From contig NMRA01000103.1 of NCBI GenBank assembly GCA_002633005.1, positions 467,612 through 527,611 of the forward strand: 60,000 nucleotides of DNA. The letters run 5' to 3'. Below, in pieces: positions 12,529 through 24,954 of the stretch. Each line of letters opens with the position of its first letter. Position 1 is the stretch's first letter. Origin of the DNA: Phoronis australis (Eukaryota; Phoronida; Phoronidae). The position numbers and the translations under genes are program-made. The notes under the pieces were generated by a model. That model searched no databases. It was given only the letters and a program-made list of their open reading frames with translations, and had not been told where the DNA came from.

Positions 12529-14338
12529 TACCGTAAACGTTTGGATTAACGCTCATGCTCAGTTAACCGCCCACCCCCTACTTTAGGTGGATTTTCGATT
12601 TAACCGCCCACTGCTCGGTTAAGCGCCCCCCTGCGATTTTTGAAGATTTCCAGTTAAGCGCCCACCTCTCGGTTAAGCGCCCATCCCTGACTTTTAAAGA
12701 ATGAAGATTTAGCGCCCAGTGCTAAGGAAACGCGCGATTCCCCGACTTTGAGAAAAAGATCGATGATCACAATGAGCGCAACGACGCCGGGCCTCCGAGA
12801 CGGTGGTTTAGCAATGTGAATTGCAATTGTACAAGTAACGAGTTATTGTCTTGGGTCATGGACTCACTTCAAAATATAATACTTGAACGTTTTTGTCACT
12901 TTATTTTCTTCCCATGTTTGCAAAGTTTACGAACGCCGCCGGCGTCAAAACCTGCGCTTTCAGCGACTTTGTCTACCGCGCTGAGTTTTCGTCTACAGTG
13001 CACTTGATAAAACATATGTTCGAAAAAATTAGGCAAGAGAAATGAGACAATGGTTAAAAGTATATAGTCACGCCCGTTTCTGTTACTTAGGACTGTCGCT
13101 ATTCTCTTTTGATGTGTCACTTTGTAGTGGTGCACGCGCAAGTTCCCACACTTTGGAGTGCATGTTACCTTGACACCAACTTGTGATTGACAGGTGACTC
13201 GCATGTAGGCCCTACACGCGTGCTGAATCCCGCCGCTATCTTTGGCCATAAAAAACGAGATGCATATTGAAAGAGGCCGTTATATTACTTGACGGCATTT
13301 CCAAGTCACGATTGTCAGCCGACTGAGACATTGCGCGCTAACAACTGGACCGAACAGTGCCGCAGTGCGATATTGCAAGTGATATAAATAGGATAATCTG
13401 GACATCTTGCATGAAAAATAAATGTTTTTCCACCACGAAGTTTGGTAAGGTGATCGTTTATGAATTGAAACATCGCTGTTTTGTAGCGTTTTATCACATA
13501 TTTATGCCGTGGCTCGAAATTTTATTCTTGATTGACGAGTGGCACACGGCCGCTTAACCCCGATTCTTGTCTTGGGCCTACTTCTTTGCCGATCATGTTT
13601 GGCGCAACGGCAAGTGAGCAATGCCGGGCAGTCGAGATAAAACAGCAAGCCACAGAACCATACGCTGAAAATATCATTGAGTCACGGTGTGTTGACTATA
13701 AACATCCCAAACACAAAAAACATCTGAATCAAGGTTTTCAAACTTTTATTACAACCAATTTTAAAACTGCTCTCTGACTATGAACTTGGCAGCTAGTACG
13801 AGACTGTAACCATAAATCTGATGTCTGCTGTGACCTCTGCAACACGTGAAGCTTGCACGCGCGTACTTTAGCAAGATGAAGTAGTTGCAATCCAAGTAGA
13901 GGCTGCGTGGTCACTGGTCGTCTGCGCTCTACACTACAGGGCTAAATAACAAGACCGCAGGACGGCACGGGGCTATTACTCAGCAATTCTGTAAATTTAA
14001 TAGTGAATAACTAATCTGAGGGCATGATAACCTTTGTTAGGATCATCCGCTGTTATGACATTTTTCCCGTCATGTGGCGACGTGACGATAACGCTCTTTG
14101 AAAAGTGCTACGAGTAGGCCTACGACTACGTGTGTGGTGTGGGTACTTCGATCACGAGGTAAGACTAACCGCCCAGGGCGCTTGCCTGTCGTAATAAGCG
14201 CCCATGTTCGGTTAACCGCCCACCCTGCATTTTTTGAAGTTTCACGTTTAAGTGCCCATGTCTGGTTAACCGCCCACCCCCGATTTTTTGGGTTTGCCAA
14301 TTTAACCGCCCAGGGCGTTAACCCGAACGTTTACGGTA
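12529..14338 (+). mobile_element. TA-flanked inverted-repeat element, copy A
   Basis: Left end TACCGTAAACGTTTGGATTA and right end, read inverted, TACCGTAAACGTTCGGGTTA form terminal inverted repeats of about 24 bp. Both tips carry TA, suggesting a TA target site as in Tc1/mariner-type elements. Inside each end is a short array (about 12540-12720 and 14165-14330) of degenerate units built on TTAACCGCCCA or TTAAGCGCCCA. These face the same direction at both ends, unlike the terminal repeats. The core of about 1.4 kb has no long frame. Nearly the whole element recurs inverted at 49566-51974. I call it a non-autonomous DNA transposon; superfamily assignment is tentative. Confidence 0.75.
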
Positions 14339-14404
14339 GATTACATATACGTCACAGAGCGTAAATTTGATGAATCTTAGCTTCCTATTTCACCCGTTTC
14401 GGAG

Positions 14405-14500
14405 ACCGGGTTTCAACCGCCTTGGGTTATAATAAGCGCTCCCCCCCCTGAACCGAACTTTTCTAAGCGCCCTGGGCGGTTATTACAGCGAATACGGTAT
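14405..14500. repeat. Solo element end next to copy A
   Basis: Units with AACCGCCTTGGGTTATAA and AAGCGCCCTGGGCGGTTATT lead to GCGAATACGGTA, a terminal-repeat-like tip, 67 bp beyond the right end of copy A. It suggests a second, truncated insertion beside A. Confidence 0.45.
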
Positions 14501-16239
14501 TTGGGCTAGTTATTTAAATATCAGCGTTTACCTCAGGTGTCAAAAAATCCAAGCTGAATCCTACCTGCCACTGTGCATTACTTGGTTAATTGATAGGAAG
14601 TCTGCCACAGCATCTGTCATCTGAGTAACATGAGGCCTGTACTTTGGTCTTGATCAGCGCCAATGAATATGTTACATGTTGACTTCTTCGTTTTTGACTA
14701 TGGCTTTCTATTCCGTTGTTTTAGGCCATAATATTCTACCTGGCCCAGTTCATTGACCTCTTTGTGTGGTGGCTGCCAAACGCCGATGTAGAGACTTGCC
14801 AATACAAACTCTGGGTTTTTAAAGGTGTATTAAGCACATGTTTCATGAATTTTTCTTACTGTTGAATTTATTAGTTTTTTTCCGTATAGAAGACTAATTG
14901 TGAAACTGTTCTTTACTTTAAATAGCTTAGTTTAAGTAGTCAGTGGCCAGACGACCTTTGGTAAACAAGTAGTTAGGCTACGGGGGTTGCTATCCCCGAG
15001 ACCAGAGTCCAAGTCGCAGTTTCGTTAATTGTTATGAATTGAAAATGAATGTTTTACATTTCTTCACTGGATTTTGCCAATGTTCTCTCTTCAGAGCATT
15101 TTCATTTTGTCTTGTTATCAGTGACCTTTCTTTTTGCAAAATGTACTGCCTCACAAAACTTATAAGTGTTTGGACTTTCTTTTGTATTGTTATGCAAGTA
15201 CAAATTGGTTCATGGGTGGCTGTTCAATAGAAGTTGTTGGTCATGATTGGTTTATGCCATGTTGTAGTTGTTACTTTAACAAATCTTTACTCTAATGCAG
15301 GCGGCCATGTTTTGGCTCAAGTCTCATTTGAGTTACAAAGACTGACTATTCAGTTTACAATAATAAATAATTGGAAAATTATGGAGCACATACTCTTGAG
15401 AATTTTTTTTCTGAGGGACCACTTTCTCTTCCGTTGTCACAAGTGTGTACTGGCATGATCTAAGCAATTGTCTTTCAGGAGATGTTCCAAAATTAATGGC
15501 TGCCACTTTTTAGTCCTTCAAAGTTTCATCAAATGCTATTACTTCCTAATGAAATTCCTTGTATTAATACTTTCAACTGACCACTAATGGCATTTGGAGA
15601 CCGCAGTTGGCTGGGTTCTCTTCAAGCTCTGAGACCAATTAGTAACTGTTGAGATGTTAAATCATTGGGATTAAATTCAGAACTGCACGTGTGCATCTTA
15701 ATCACCGTGTGATGGTTGGTTGTCCATTTTAACGAACTGAGACATTGTTTTACTAGGAGTCCGTAAAGTACATTTTCGTTTATTGTCAGCCCTAAGGTTT
15801 ATAAAATGCGGACACTTCGCTGTTTCAAAATGATGACCAAGTGATGTTAAATAAGGTTTTCTTTTTGCGCAAATTGTTACAGTAATGGACACGCATCTAG
15901 GCAATTTATTTTAATTAAAGATCGGCGTAATGTCACAGGTAACGCAGAAGTAATCGATTGATAGTCACTGTTCAGAATTTGATTTGAAAATGTTCAATTT
16001 TGTTCAAGAAAGAATTAATTACATTTTTTGTGGTGTGTGGAAATGGCAGTTGTATATAGCATTTTTTAAAACTATTTGTTGTGAATTTGAAGTTTGGAGA
16101 AGTGTGAGTCAGTAGTTGGAGTTGGTGAACTTCACCTCTGTGTAAAGCACTGAAAAACAATTTTCACTCATCAATTCATGGCAAATGTGATTAACATTTC
16201 ATTTCCAGTGGCAAAATGAGTTGTTGATCTTTTGGAAAT
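14501..16239. other. No gene seen
   Basis: Noncoding, moderately AT-rich, no repeat family recognised apart from occasional short inverted stretches. Confidence 0.45.
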
Positions 16240-16620
16240 TGCCTGGGGAAGAATCAAGCCACATCTATAATCATAACGATGAGTGCCGTGCATGGCAATT
16301 CATTGAAGGCTATGCGCTTCTTTAACTTGATTTGCCGACATCTGACCGACATTCTGCAGGTTGCACTTAATTTAACAGAAATCTTCTCTCTCTCTAATTA
16401 GCGTTAATTCACTGGTGGAATGACTGATCACTTTGGCTAAAAGCATCTCGACCTGTCTTACACATGCACACCAGCGCAGACTCCCTGTAAACCACTTGCT
16501 TTGTGAGTTGGCAACAAGCTTGCAACAGTCAGGGCTGACAAGCTGTTCCGCTGCTGTTGGTTTGACAAGACATTCACATTGTGCTTAGTACGGTAGCAGT
16601 GTCCTCATTGAGGATATCAC
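16240..16620. promoter_or_regulatory. Possible second conserved non-coding block
   Basis: A repeat-free stretch of higher complexity than its surroundings. It has a CTAATTAGCGTTAATTCA homeodomain-type cluster near 16396, an adjacent CTCTCTCT run and no coding frame. It would lie in the first intron if the distal Lmo exon at 7.9 kb is real. The support is compositional only. Confidence 0.2.
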
Positions 16621-16834
16621 AGTTCTTGCATCGTGGTCAGTACGCTCCAGCCGTCTTCTTGAAGAAAGTTTTTCAGTTGATGACTTCATTAGTGTTTCTC
16701 TGACTGTGCGGAGGCCTTCTATTTCTTTGGTGCTAACTTTCTCAGGTCAGCTGACCAACCAAGGAATTGCACCTTTCCACTGGAATTGTGAGTATGCCAC
16801 AGAATTTGTAAAAAGTCCCATTTAAATGTATTTA

Positions 16835-18520
16835 TTATGGTTAAGTACCCTAAAAAACGTCCCAAATTTGGCCAACTCCGGAACATCATGTCACAGAAAT
16901 GGCTGATCAGACTCATATGAAACTTTCAGACGCTATGGCTTTATACACTTTTTTCCAAAACCGCATTGGGAATTGTTTTCTAAAATGTTTCATTTTTCCA
17001 TGAGGGCTATCGAGGATTTCATAAAAAACTCACAAGTTGCATAAAACAAAAAACGAAATGATAATTTAGAAAACTGCGACAACGTTTTTGAGATTTCATA
17101 ATGAACATTTGGGTTAATGCCCTGGGCACTTAAATTTTGGCAATCCTGAATATTGCGGATGACTGCTCAACCTGGAAATTTCAAGAAATTACGGGTGGGC
17201 GCTAAATAACCCAGAAACTTCAAGAAATTGGGTATGGGCACTTTCCCCTACATGGGTACTTAACCCGATCCTGGCTAAACATGATCTTCCAAATTGAAGT
17301 CCGCAGATCCGAATTGCTATGAATTTTCCTCAAGGCTAGTAGTCAGCGCAAAAGTTAAATCAGCGCTCTCTAATCGACCGGTGTATTTGGTTACCTAAGT
17401 ATGTAACTTGAAATAGGAGAAAATAAACATTGAAAAAATGACCTCTGAAATTCTAGGACTGACCAGCCATATGACTGTCACCAAAGTCATCAACCGTGAG
17501 TGAGATTAATCTAAAGGCAAACTCTTTCGTTTTGTTTGCAGTTCAAATTTTGCGGCTTTAGCGGTTCAAAAGTCATGCTGTCAAAAAACTTTTGCGGGGG
17601 AGGCTCAATTGTATGCCCTGCAAAAATAACATATTTATGCGCTAGAACTATGCAGTGCAAATTTCACAGGCATAAGATCTTGTGACTTACGGGTGCTTAC
17701 ACGTTCAGTAATTAATTTTGCATCAAATAAAAAGGCTCAATACTTCAACTTCGTGTGGATTTCCATTGTTGGATGACTGGAGTTTCCTCCCTTGGCACTG
17801 AATACCTGCCATATCTGGAAAACATACGCCACAAATGGCACGTGACCCTATCATGCATGTAACATGTAACTTTGCCTTGGGAGACGAGCAAAGTCAGGGT
17901 TTTGCTCTTAAAACTTGGAGAAAAAACAGATCCTTTTGAAAAATAATTTTTTTAGAAGAAGAGTCAGTGGCCGACTAGTCTCAGTAAGTGTCAGTTGCAA
18001 CTAAGTGGCCATTTTAAATACTCCGCAGAAGACGCTAACAGAATTGGAATTCCTTGGGCGACTACTCGAAATTGTTCCAATATTTCTGCATTTAAAAGCA
18101 TGCCTTTGCTGTTTTGAACACCAGTTTGGTGTGGCAAATCATGGATGGGCAATAGCCTGAGCAGTGGACGCTTAATTGAACTTCCTCAAAAATTGGGCAT
18201 GGGTACTTAGCCGTGTAGTGGGCACTTGTGATAAAAGGGCTTATGGGAGCACGTACGCAGTAACCCAAATGTTTATGGTATTTCATATGAAATTTGGTTA
18301 TGTTGCATCTTTCTTTTTAGCTAAACTGTACTAAAAAGACCTACCGGTTGTCATGTGACCCAATCAATGGTAGATTGGTAAAAAGTCAAAAATCATTTTA
18401 CAACGTTTCTGATTACTGATAATATATTTTGACTGAATTGAAATTTATATATTTTTAGATTCTTGGATAAATACAAAGACTCAAACTTTCGTAATTCTTA
18501 GTGGAATAGCGTAACATTCA
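16835..18520 (+). repeat. AT-rich dispersed repeat, interrupted copy
   Basis: The halves 16835-17100 and 18283-18520 match the two halves of continuous copies at 4950-5380 and 31260-31850. Shared landmarks are AAAACGAAAT followed by TTTGAGATTTCAT in the first half, and GTGACCCAATTAAT-like, TAAAGTCAAAAAT and TGGATAAATAC-like stretches in the second. The gap is filled by the nested 17098-18285 element. No coding frame. Confidence 0.6.
17098..18285. mobile_element. Related inverted-repeat element nested in an AT-rich repeat
   Basis: The ends ACATTTGGGTTAATGCCC (left, about 17106) and CAGTAACCCAAATGTTTATGG (right, about 18260) are imperfect inverted repeats resembling those of copies A and B. 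Degenerate arrays with GGGCACTTAA or GGGCGCTAAA units lie inside both ends in the same orientation. The core of about 850 bp does not resemble the core of A or B. The element splits an AT-rich repeat whose uninterrupted relatives occur at 4950-5380 and 31350-31850, so the insertion is younger than that repeat. Confidence 0.6.
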
Positions 18521-18958
18521 TAGTTAATCGTCGCCATTTTCATGAGCATACAAACCGCATGCTTTTGGGGAGAAAGCTTGCTGCACATGCTGCTTGTGGT
18601 TTGAATGTTATGTACGTTTTTGGCTAAAGATAAACGGTTCTTTGGGAAATTGTCACGTGATCCTGACCTTGAATGACCTCGTAAATGTCAAAAATTAATT
18701 GTGCGCCTTGGTGAACATAAGAATCAACCCAGAAAGTTCATGAGATTCTGTCAAGTGGTTGTATACCTACATATAATTTATGCTATTAGGCCAAGTTTTG
18801 ACCTAATCAAGTATGCAAATCTTGGTTAATGAGGTCAAATTTGAACCTTATATCAGGATCGAAAAAGCACCTCAAAATTGTCATGTGGGCCTAAAATGGT
18901 GATTGTTGCTAAAACTTGCACACTCGTCTGCTTAGCGCCCGGACTTTAACGCAAAAGA

Positions 18959-19014
18959 CCGGGACACATAGAACCCGGGACACATAGAACCCGGAACACA
19001 TAGAAACCGGGATG
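18959..19014. repeat. Tandem repeat, ~17 bp x 3
   Basis: Unit CGGGACACATAGAACC, three copies, the last diverged (GGAACACATAGAAACC). It lies just after a GCTTAGCGCCCGGACTTTAA stretch resembling the arrays of the copy A family. Confidence 0.85.
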
Positions 19015-20294
19015 CAATGCTTCACTCTCATAAATTACAAAAGAAATTTGAAACCTTTTACATGCAAATTTTGCAAAAAAATATTTCTGTTCTTTTGAAG
19101 ACTAGTTTGCTGTTCCAACATCAATATGTACAGTGCCATCTGCTGGCTGGTGCATCTATTAATTGGTATTTGTGAAGTAATTATTACGTTTCAGGTTTGG
19201 TCGAAAGGTGAAGTCCACAAAACAGCAACTTATGATCTTTTCATGTTTTTGTACAATTGAAATAATGTTGAAATGTTTTTGTTGCTTCCCATAGGTTCGT
19301 ACTACATTTCGACCTCACTATCACCAATGACGAAACATGGTTCTGTCCATCTGGTCGATGCCTTTAAGGTCTAATTTACTGTACAGTTGAAGTGTATAGT
19401 GAATCTGGTATCAGTTGAGAACTATGTCATTTTTTGTTCCAAATTCTTCATCTGTCAGTGTTATGGTTGATGCACGTCCTTGACCCCATAGTTTACTACT
19501 TACATAAATTTTATCTAAGTCAAAATGATATGTATACCCTATGGTTTTCTGTGCGTGGCATAACATTTAAAGTTTTTGAAACGCTATTCCTCTTACAAGA
19601 TGATGGGGTTTTTTCATGTTCCGTTCTCATTTCCGACGCAAGACAGATTTGCATTTAGTTGCTTTTAGGTTCAGTTGTTGTTCTTGAGAAGCTCTTGTAG
19701 ACTCTCTTTGTCTTGGCTGCTGAAAAGCTTTGGCCATTATCTATCAAACTCAGTGTGTAGGAAAGCGTGCACTTCACTATGACTGGTTCGTCATTAACAA
19801 AATTGAATTGTTATGTTCTGTGCATTACTGTAAAACTCTTTACAAAGAGCAATCATCCTAAGTGGGCAGGCTTTCATGTTTGGGCAAAAACACTTTGCAA
19901 TGTTGTCTACTTACAATTAAGCGAGTCGTCACGGAGTGAAACATTAGCCAAATTGCTTTTAGGTGTTAGGAGCACGTCATAAATAAATCTGATTCTTGAC
20001 ATCTCGATTTGATGTTCAAGCGTCTACACGATTTCTGCATTAAACTCGGCTCTCACTTTTTGTTTTCATCATTAAATTAAGCAGGCTCTTCTGCCTGAAA
20101 GAGTCTTCTTTAATTGCCGTTTCATGTTCAGTTTTCGGTACCCCGGTTTTCTGGGATTGTTAACTTGCTGTTAATTGCTTATATTGGAGTCTTTAGAAAT
20201 AGTCTTACATGTATAATTGATGGTCTTTAGCCTGATGGCTGTATTTTGGATGCATCGAGCTAAATTTAGAGTTCAACTACCACATACAGTGAGT

Positions 20295-20510
20295 AATTCT
20301 TCGCCTATTTTGCACAAAAATAATTGTCGTTTTTATATTTTTCAAAGGTTGATTACTTTATTGCGAGTAATGGAAAATTTATCAATTCTTTTATGATATC
20401 TACATAGTTCATACCGTGCTGGTAATGGATTAAGAATTGTTCCTAATCGTTATTTTTGTGGAGAAATTTGACAAAATGGAATTTCACTTGTCAACCATAT
20501 TATGTGCTAA
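20295..20510 (+). repeat. AT-rich dispersed repeat, copy
   Basis: Closely parallels 24970-25180, with the same ordered landmarks from GCACAAAAATAATTG to TTTCACTTGTCAACC. A weaker relative is seen at 2250-2440, ending CATATTGTGTGCTAAGTA. Noncoding. Confidence 0.5.
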
Positions 20511-20710
20511 GTAAGTGTAAAGAGTGAGTAAGAAGTGACTTCTGTATTTGGAATGAATTCAAGGTTGGGTTGATGATGGTTGGGCAAGTTCAAAATTTGT
20601 TTTTCAATGTATTATTTCTTGTCGTTATTAATGTCAAGCAATCGAGGCTTGGTGGATTGGGTTGACAGGACTAGAGTTATGCTATGTGACTAGTTGAAGC
20701 AACGTACCAA

Positions 20711-20890
20711 CAATTGACCTATCGCCAAGATTTTGAGTGACAGCTTAACTGACCATTTAGAACGCAGCATTATTGACACACCTTCGTTTTCAAACCGCCA
20801 TTTTACCTGACAAACAACACGTTGCCGGGTAAAACTTATTGTTTGTTCGTCAACATTACGCAAGGGGGCGGAGCTTGCGATAGGTCAATT
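20711..20890. mobile_element. 180 bp MITE with near-perfect terminal repeats and 5 bp duplication
   Basis: The left end CAATTGACCTATCGC and right end GCGATAGGTCAATT are inverted repeats. The element is flanked on both sides by ACCAA (20706-20710 and 20891-20895), a plausible target-site duplication. The 180 bp interior has no frame. A clean, probably young insertion compared with the other repeats. Confidence 0.65.
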
Positions 20891-22704
20891 ACCAAACTTA
20901 TCCAGCTTGATAGCCAGCATGCTTAGGGAACTAAAAATCGGATGGTGGGTGTTTAAAAATGACAATATTAAGAAGTGGGAGTAGGCCATTCACCAGAACT
21001 CTAGCTTCAGGTAAACTTGCCATAATTACATTCAAAAGTCTACAGTCATATGAAACATAAATGCAGATTGTATGAATATTTTCCTGCCTGAATAAGGTAA
21101 GGTAGTGCTAAAATGAATGTTTGCAAGTTCTATAGGTTTTGGAAGTTTTCAAAAACAGGGAGCTCTCAAGGAAATCAGGATCATGTAATCCGTCGTTGGG
21201 TAAGGTAGTAACTCCATCTGGTGTTTAGTCACAGAGTCACCCTCCATTTCTTGCCATGTTGTTTTCAGCCCATAAAATGGCAATGGTTGTTGGCACAATT
21301 TTTGGGGTCCAGTATCAAGTTTTAAAGAACCGTCGAGGGTTGTTTGGTCAGGGTTGAGGTATTTTTCTCAAAAAGTTACCATTGTTCTTTGCAACCTATT
21401 TTAACTTGTTACTGCATGGAGTTTGCATTATGTCATGATGCGTTTGGCTTACTTGCGTCGAGCTTGAAATATTAGGAGATTTGGCATTTTGCAAATTATG
21501 ATTTTTTTGATTTTTGGTACCAACCTGTTCAGTGTATTTGTTCGAAAACATAACAAACAAAACTCACCACTGTGTGGACAATACAGGTAATATATGAATT
21601 TAATAACTTCAGTCGAGTTTTAAATTTTCTGTTGTGGAGAACACTGTCTAGCTACCAGGACTTTAAGTCCTTTGTCTTAGGCAATGAATTTGAACCCCTA
21701 TCCATTCAATAGTGGAATAGTAAGGGGTTTTCTGGAAAAAATTACCTTACCTGTGAGCCATTTAGTCAAAAAGTTTACCCTTAAGTCGGTGTTTTTCATG
21801 CAGAAAGTGAAAATATTCAGTTGTAAATACACATACAATATGTGCGAACTACACTAGTTTTAAAACAGTTCCAGCTTATAAATTTTTGAATGATTTCGCT
21901 CAAATGTTCCTTGTAGGTTTTGCCACAACTCTGATGAAGCTTCCAAAATTTCAATGGCATTTGTCAACTACTTTTTGTTAATCGGTAATTCAGTACTGTC
22001 TTCTGATGAAAGTTCTAATGTTGCTTTTTTGTCAGTGTCTGCTTATGTCTGTGTTTCCTGTTTACAACACTACCTGCCATGCTTTCTGCAACGTTTGCTA
22101 CAAAAGCTCCATGTGTGCCCTGATGCAAGTGAGCTTTTTTGCATAAATCACATTATCTGTGTACAACATGTCGTGACTACGTGTTTTTCCTCATGAAATG
22201 CTGAATGTGGAGGCGTTTGATTTTTTCTGTGTCGTTTTCCGTGAGCACATGGTTGAAAATGCCGGCAATGCAGACAAGCCAAGGGATTGGTGACGGCGAC
22301 TCCTAGTGTTTCAAAGTCGAATGAGTACTGTAGCTTGTCCACTGGTTTGGACATTGTTGATCTTCATTAAATGAGCTCTGCCATCACTGGCACTAATTAG
22401 GCTCATTACATGGATGACATGGAAATCCTCATTTGTCCTATTGACAGCTGCTAGTGTGCACCCTCTGTGGACTTGCAGCTTGAAATGACTTCATGGACAA
22501 TACAATTGGCACATTGTGGGTTTGGGATGTTAATTCAAGAGCTCATAAAGAATGCATTTCTTCTGTGTTCTTGTGTTGTTTGGAGTTCGAATTGCAGGCA
22601 GTATTTTCATGTTGTGCCTCATCTTTCAGCCAGTATTTTATGGCGATGCGGTTAAATCTCACGAACTTCAGAGAGTAATAACGACCAAAATCAATATGTT
22701 TACT
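20891..22704. other. No gene seen
   Basis: Frames up to 80 codons on both strands, without motif. Nothing recognised. Confidence 0.4.
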
Positions 22705-22870
22705 TTAATTTTTAGGGCTTCTCAACATTGTTGTGAATGCCAAATAACAATAAATTTTCAAAACTTTATCTGATGGCAGCTGTGGTATAATACATGAACA
22801 TGGAAACGTATTCAAAAAGATGATAAATTAAAATTCCATTTGTCAGCCATTAATTACGTCCTAAGCTGGA
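22705..22870 (+). repeat. Dispersed repeat with TTGTTGTGAATGCC core
   Basis: Second clear copy of the family at 6905-7085. It ends with a stretch similar to the ATTAAAATTCCATTTGTCAGCC landmark of the AT-rich repeats, so the families may be parts of one longer element. Confidence 0.5.
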
Positions 22871-23559
22871 GAAATTGTACCACAACAGCAACAATGACAT
22901 TCAAAGTGTATGTGGCGCCACCTATCCCATAATCGGTTTCTTTACCTTTTTTCAAAAAAGCTCTGTCTACTTCGCGACCTTTTCCTGTTCAGATGGCCCA
23001 CGTCATAGGATTCACATCGGGTACACTTACACCAAGGCCATTAGTTGATTTGCAAGTTGCTGGTAGAGACACCAGTATAGGGTATGGATGGAGACATTTT
23101 GTCACAACATTTCATTTGTATCGTTTGGCATTATTTGAATGAATTATGGCCTTGCACTCAGTTTGTAGTGCTCATTTGCACCTGGTGGCGTTTGCCCCTG
23201 GATGTGACTTACGACTTCTACTACAGGGGTGGAATTGTGTGAATGCAAACTGTAGAATGATGTTTTCTGCCTTTTTCAACTGAAAGTAAAATCACAAGTT
23301 AACTTATAGTAAAACAGGTGCATTTAACAGTGGGGTGTGTACTGTCAACACTGATTTAGTGGGAACATTCAATTTCAGTTTTGTCCTATTTATTAGCAGA
23401 TACTACTGTCAACAACTCTACAGTAGGCTAAAATGCTTTAATATTTTGTTCAAACATTCACTAGTTTACTACGTTTATCAATATATAAATCTTGAGTACA
23501 CATGGAAATGTAGAACGCAAACATTTTTAATTCTGTTCTGCACGCCACCTATTGGACTT

Positions 23560-23618
23560 CTGTGTTCGACCAGTGGTCCTGAGGGCTCAGGTTCCGGGTT
23601 CGAGTCCAGCTCAGGGTA
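23560..23618 (+). repeat. Possible tRNA-derived SINE fragment
   Basis: GGTTCGAGTCC (23597-23607) matches the polymerase III B-box consensus, and the flanking CCGGG and CCAG could form a weak TpsiC-type stem. A GACCAGTGG stretch about 30 bases upstream is a poor A box. No complete cloverleaf can be folded by eye, so this is at most a SINE head fragment. Confidence 0.35.
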
Positions 23619-24954
23619 GAAATCTTTTCAGACTTATGTTCATTAGGTCACATGGTGTGGCCAACAGGTGTCGTACAGACTAGAGTTAAAAATTTTGCAA
23701 CTCAACTGACTTAAAGTTATTTATCCATATGTGTTCTCGGCTCATCATATTTAAAAAATAATCACTTAAAAATCCCAACACCACCTGCTTTCATGGCTGA
23801 TCTTCTTACCACTTGTCAATGACTTCCATGTTGGTTTAGTACTGAAGCTAATGGAAACCTCAATGTTACCTTAGTCTTAGTTACCTTTATACATCTGTGT
23901 TAGCAAAATTAACTGAATTGCAAAAGACCCTAAGAAAATGTGAAAATGAATCGTGAATTTCTGTCTAGTATAGCTGGTTGCCACTATGTTCAACATCACT
24001 GTACTTTTTGTGTTGACATGACTGCTATTCTGAAATAGCTTGTCTTGTCATCATCTTCTTTTTTCAAAAAGTTTGTTACCTTTTGGAAATGTAAATGATT
24101 TTTAGTAAATCAAAATCCTCTGTGTCTTATTTACACCATATGTTGATGAACATTTCTGTCAAGGTATTTTTAAAGGATCACAAACTTCCCAACATGTTTT
24201 AAAGGTTCACAAATGGTTTGGAAAAATTCCTGTTTGCTTGCGAATCAATGTTTTATTTCTTCTCAACAGAAGTATGAAGACGATAAGTGCCTTTTTTGGT
24301 TTAAATGAAAGAGCACAGCTTTATTAGGTACCTCATTGTGCTACTTTTCACAACACAATGTTATGCGCCTAAGTGAGCGTGACGTCTCTTTAGGTGTAGA
24401 AATTTTCAGGTGTGTATGGATGCTGGTATCCATCATCATGCAGAGATATGTAAATTTCTTGCAACATCCTTCTGTGTACGCTAGAGTGCGTCATTATATC
24501 ACCAGTACAAATACACTAACATTATAAAGGGAAATGGTTATTTGGTGAGGAAATTAAGCTCCGAGAAGACTGGTTTATTGTCTGGCGCTAGTGGGTGGTT
24601 TCACAATGTTTCGAACTTCAGCGATAGCCGCAGAGTTGTCAGGTGCGTGAGTCTTACACTGTTGTGATGGGTGCCTTTTTAAGTCAAGCTGTGAGGCTTA
24701 TTATTAAATCCAAGTGTGGAAATGTCTCGTCTGATTTCTGCCAGTTACACTATCATTGGCAGTTACAAAAATGGTTATGATGATGATAGTAGTAATATTA
24801 GCATATTTCGTTATTACCTGGACAAAAATCTATTACTCAGTTAGTCGTGAATGTTGGAGGGTGTTTGTGTCAAAAATATGTCTCTTGCTCTTGTTGTTGT
24901 AGGAACAGTAAATCCTGCACCTTCTCTCAAAAACCTCAGATTTTGATTATGACC

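Noticed and set aside
12896-13249. Minus-strand 117-codon frame
   Set aside because: Lies inside noncoding core of element copy A; the equivalent part of copy B does not keep the frame.
23560-23618. tRNA gene
   Set aside because: A B box is present but there is no convincing A box or foldable acceptor stem; kept only as a possible SINE fragment.
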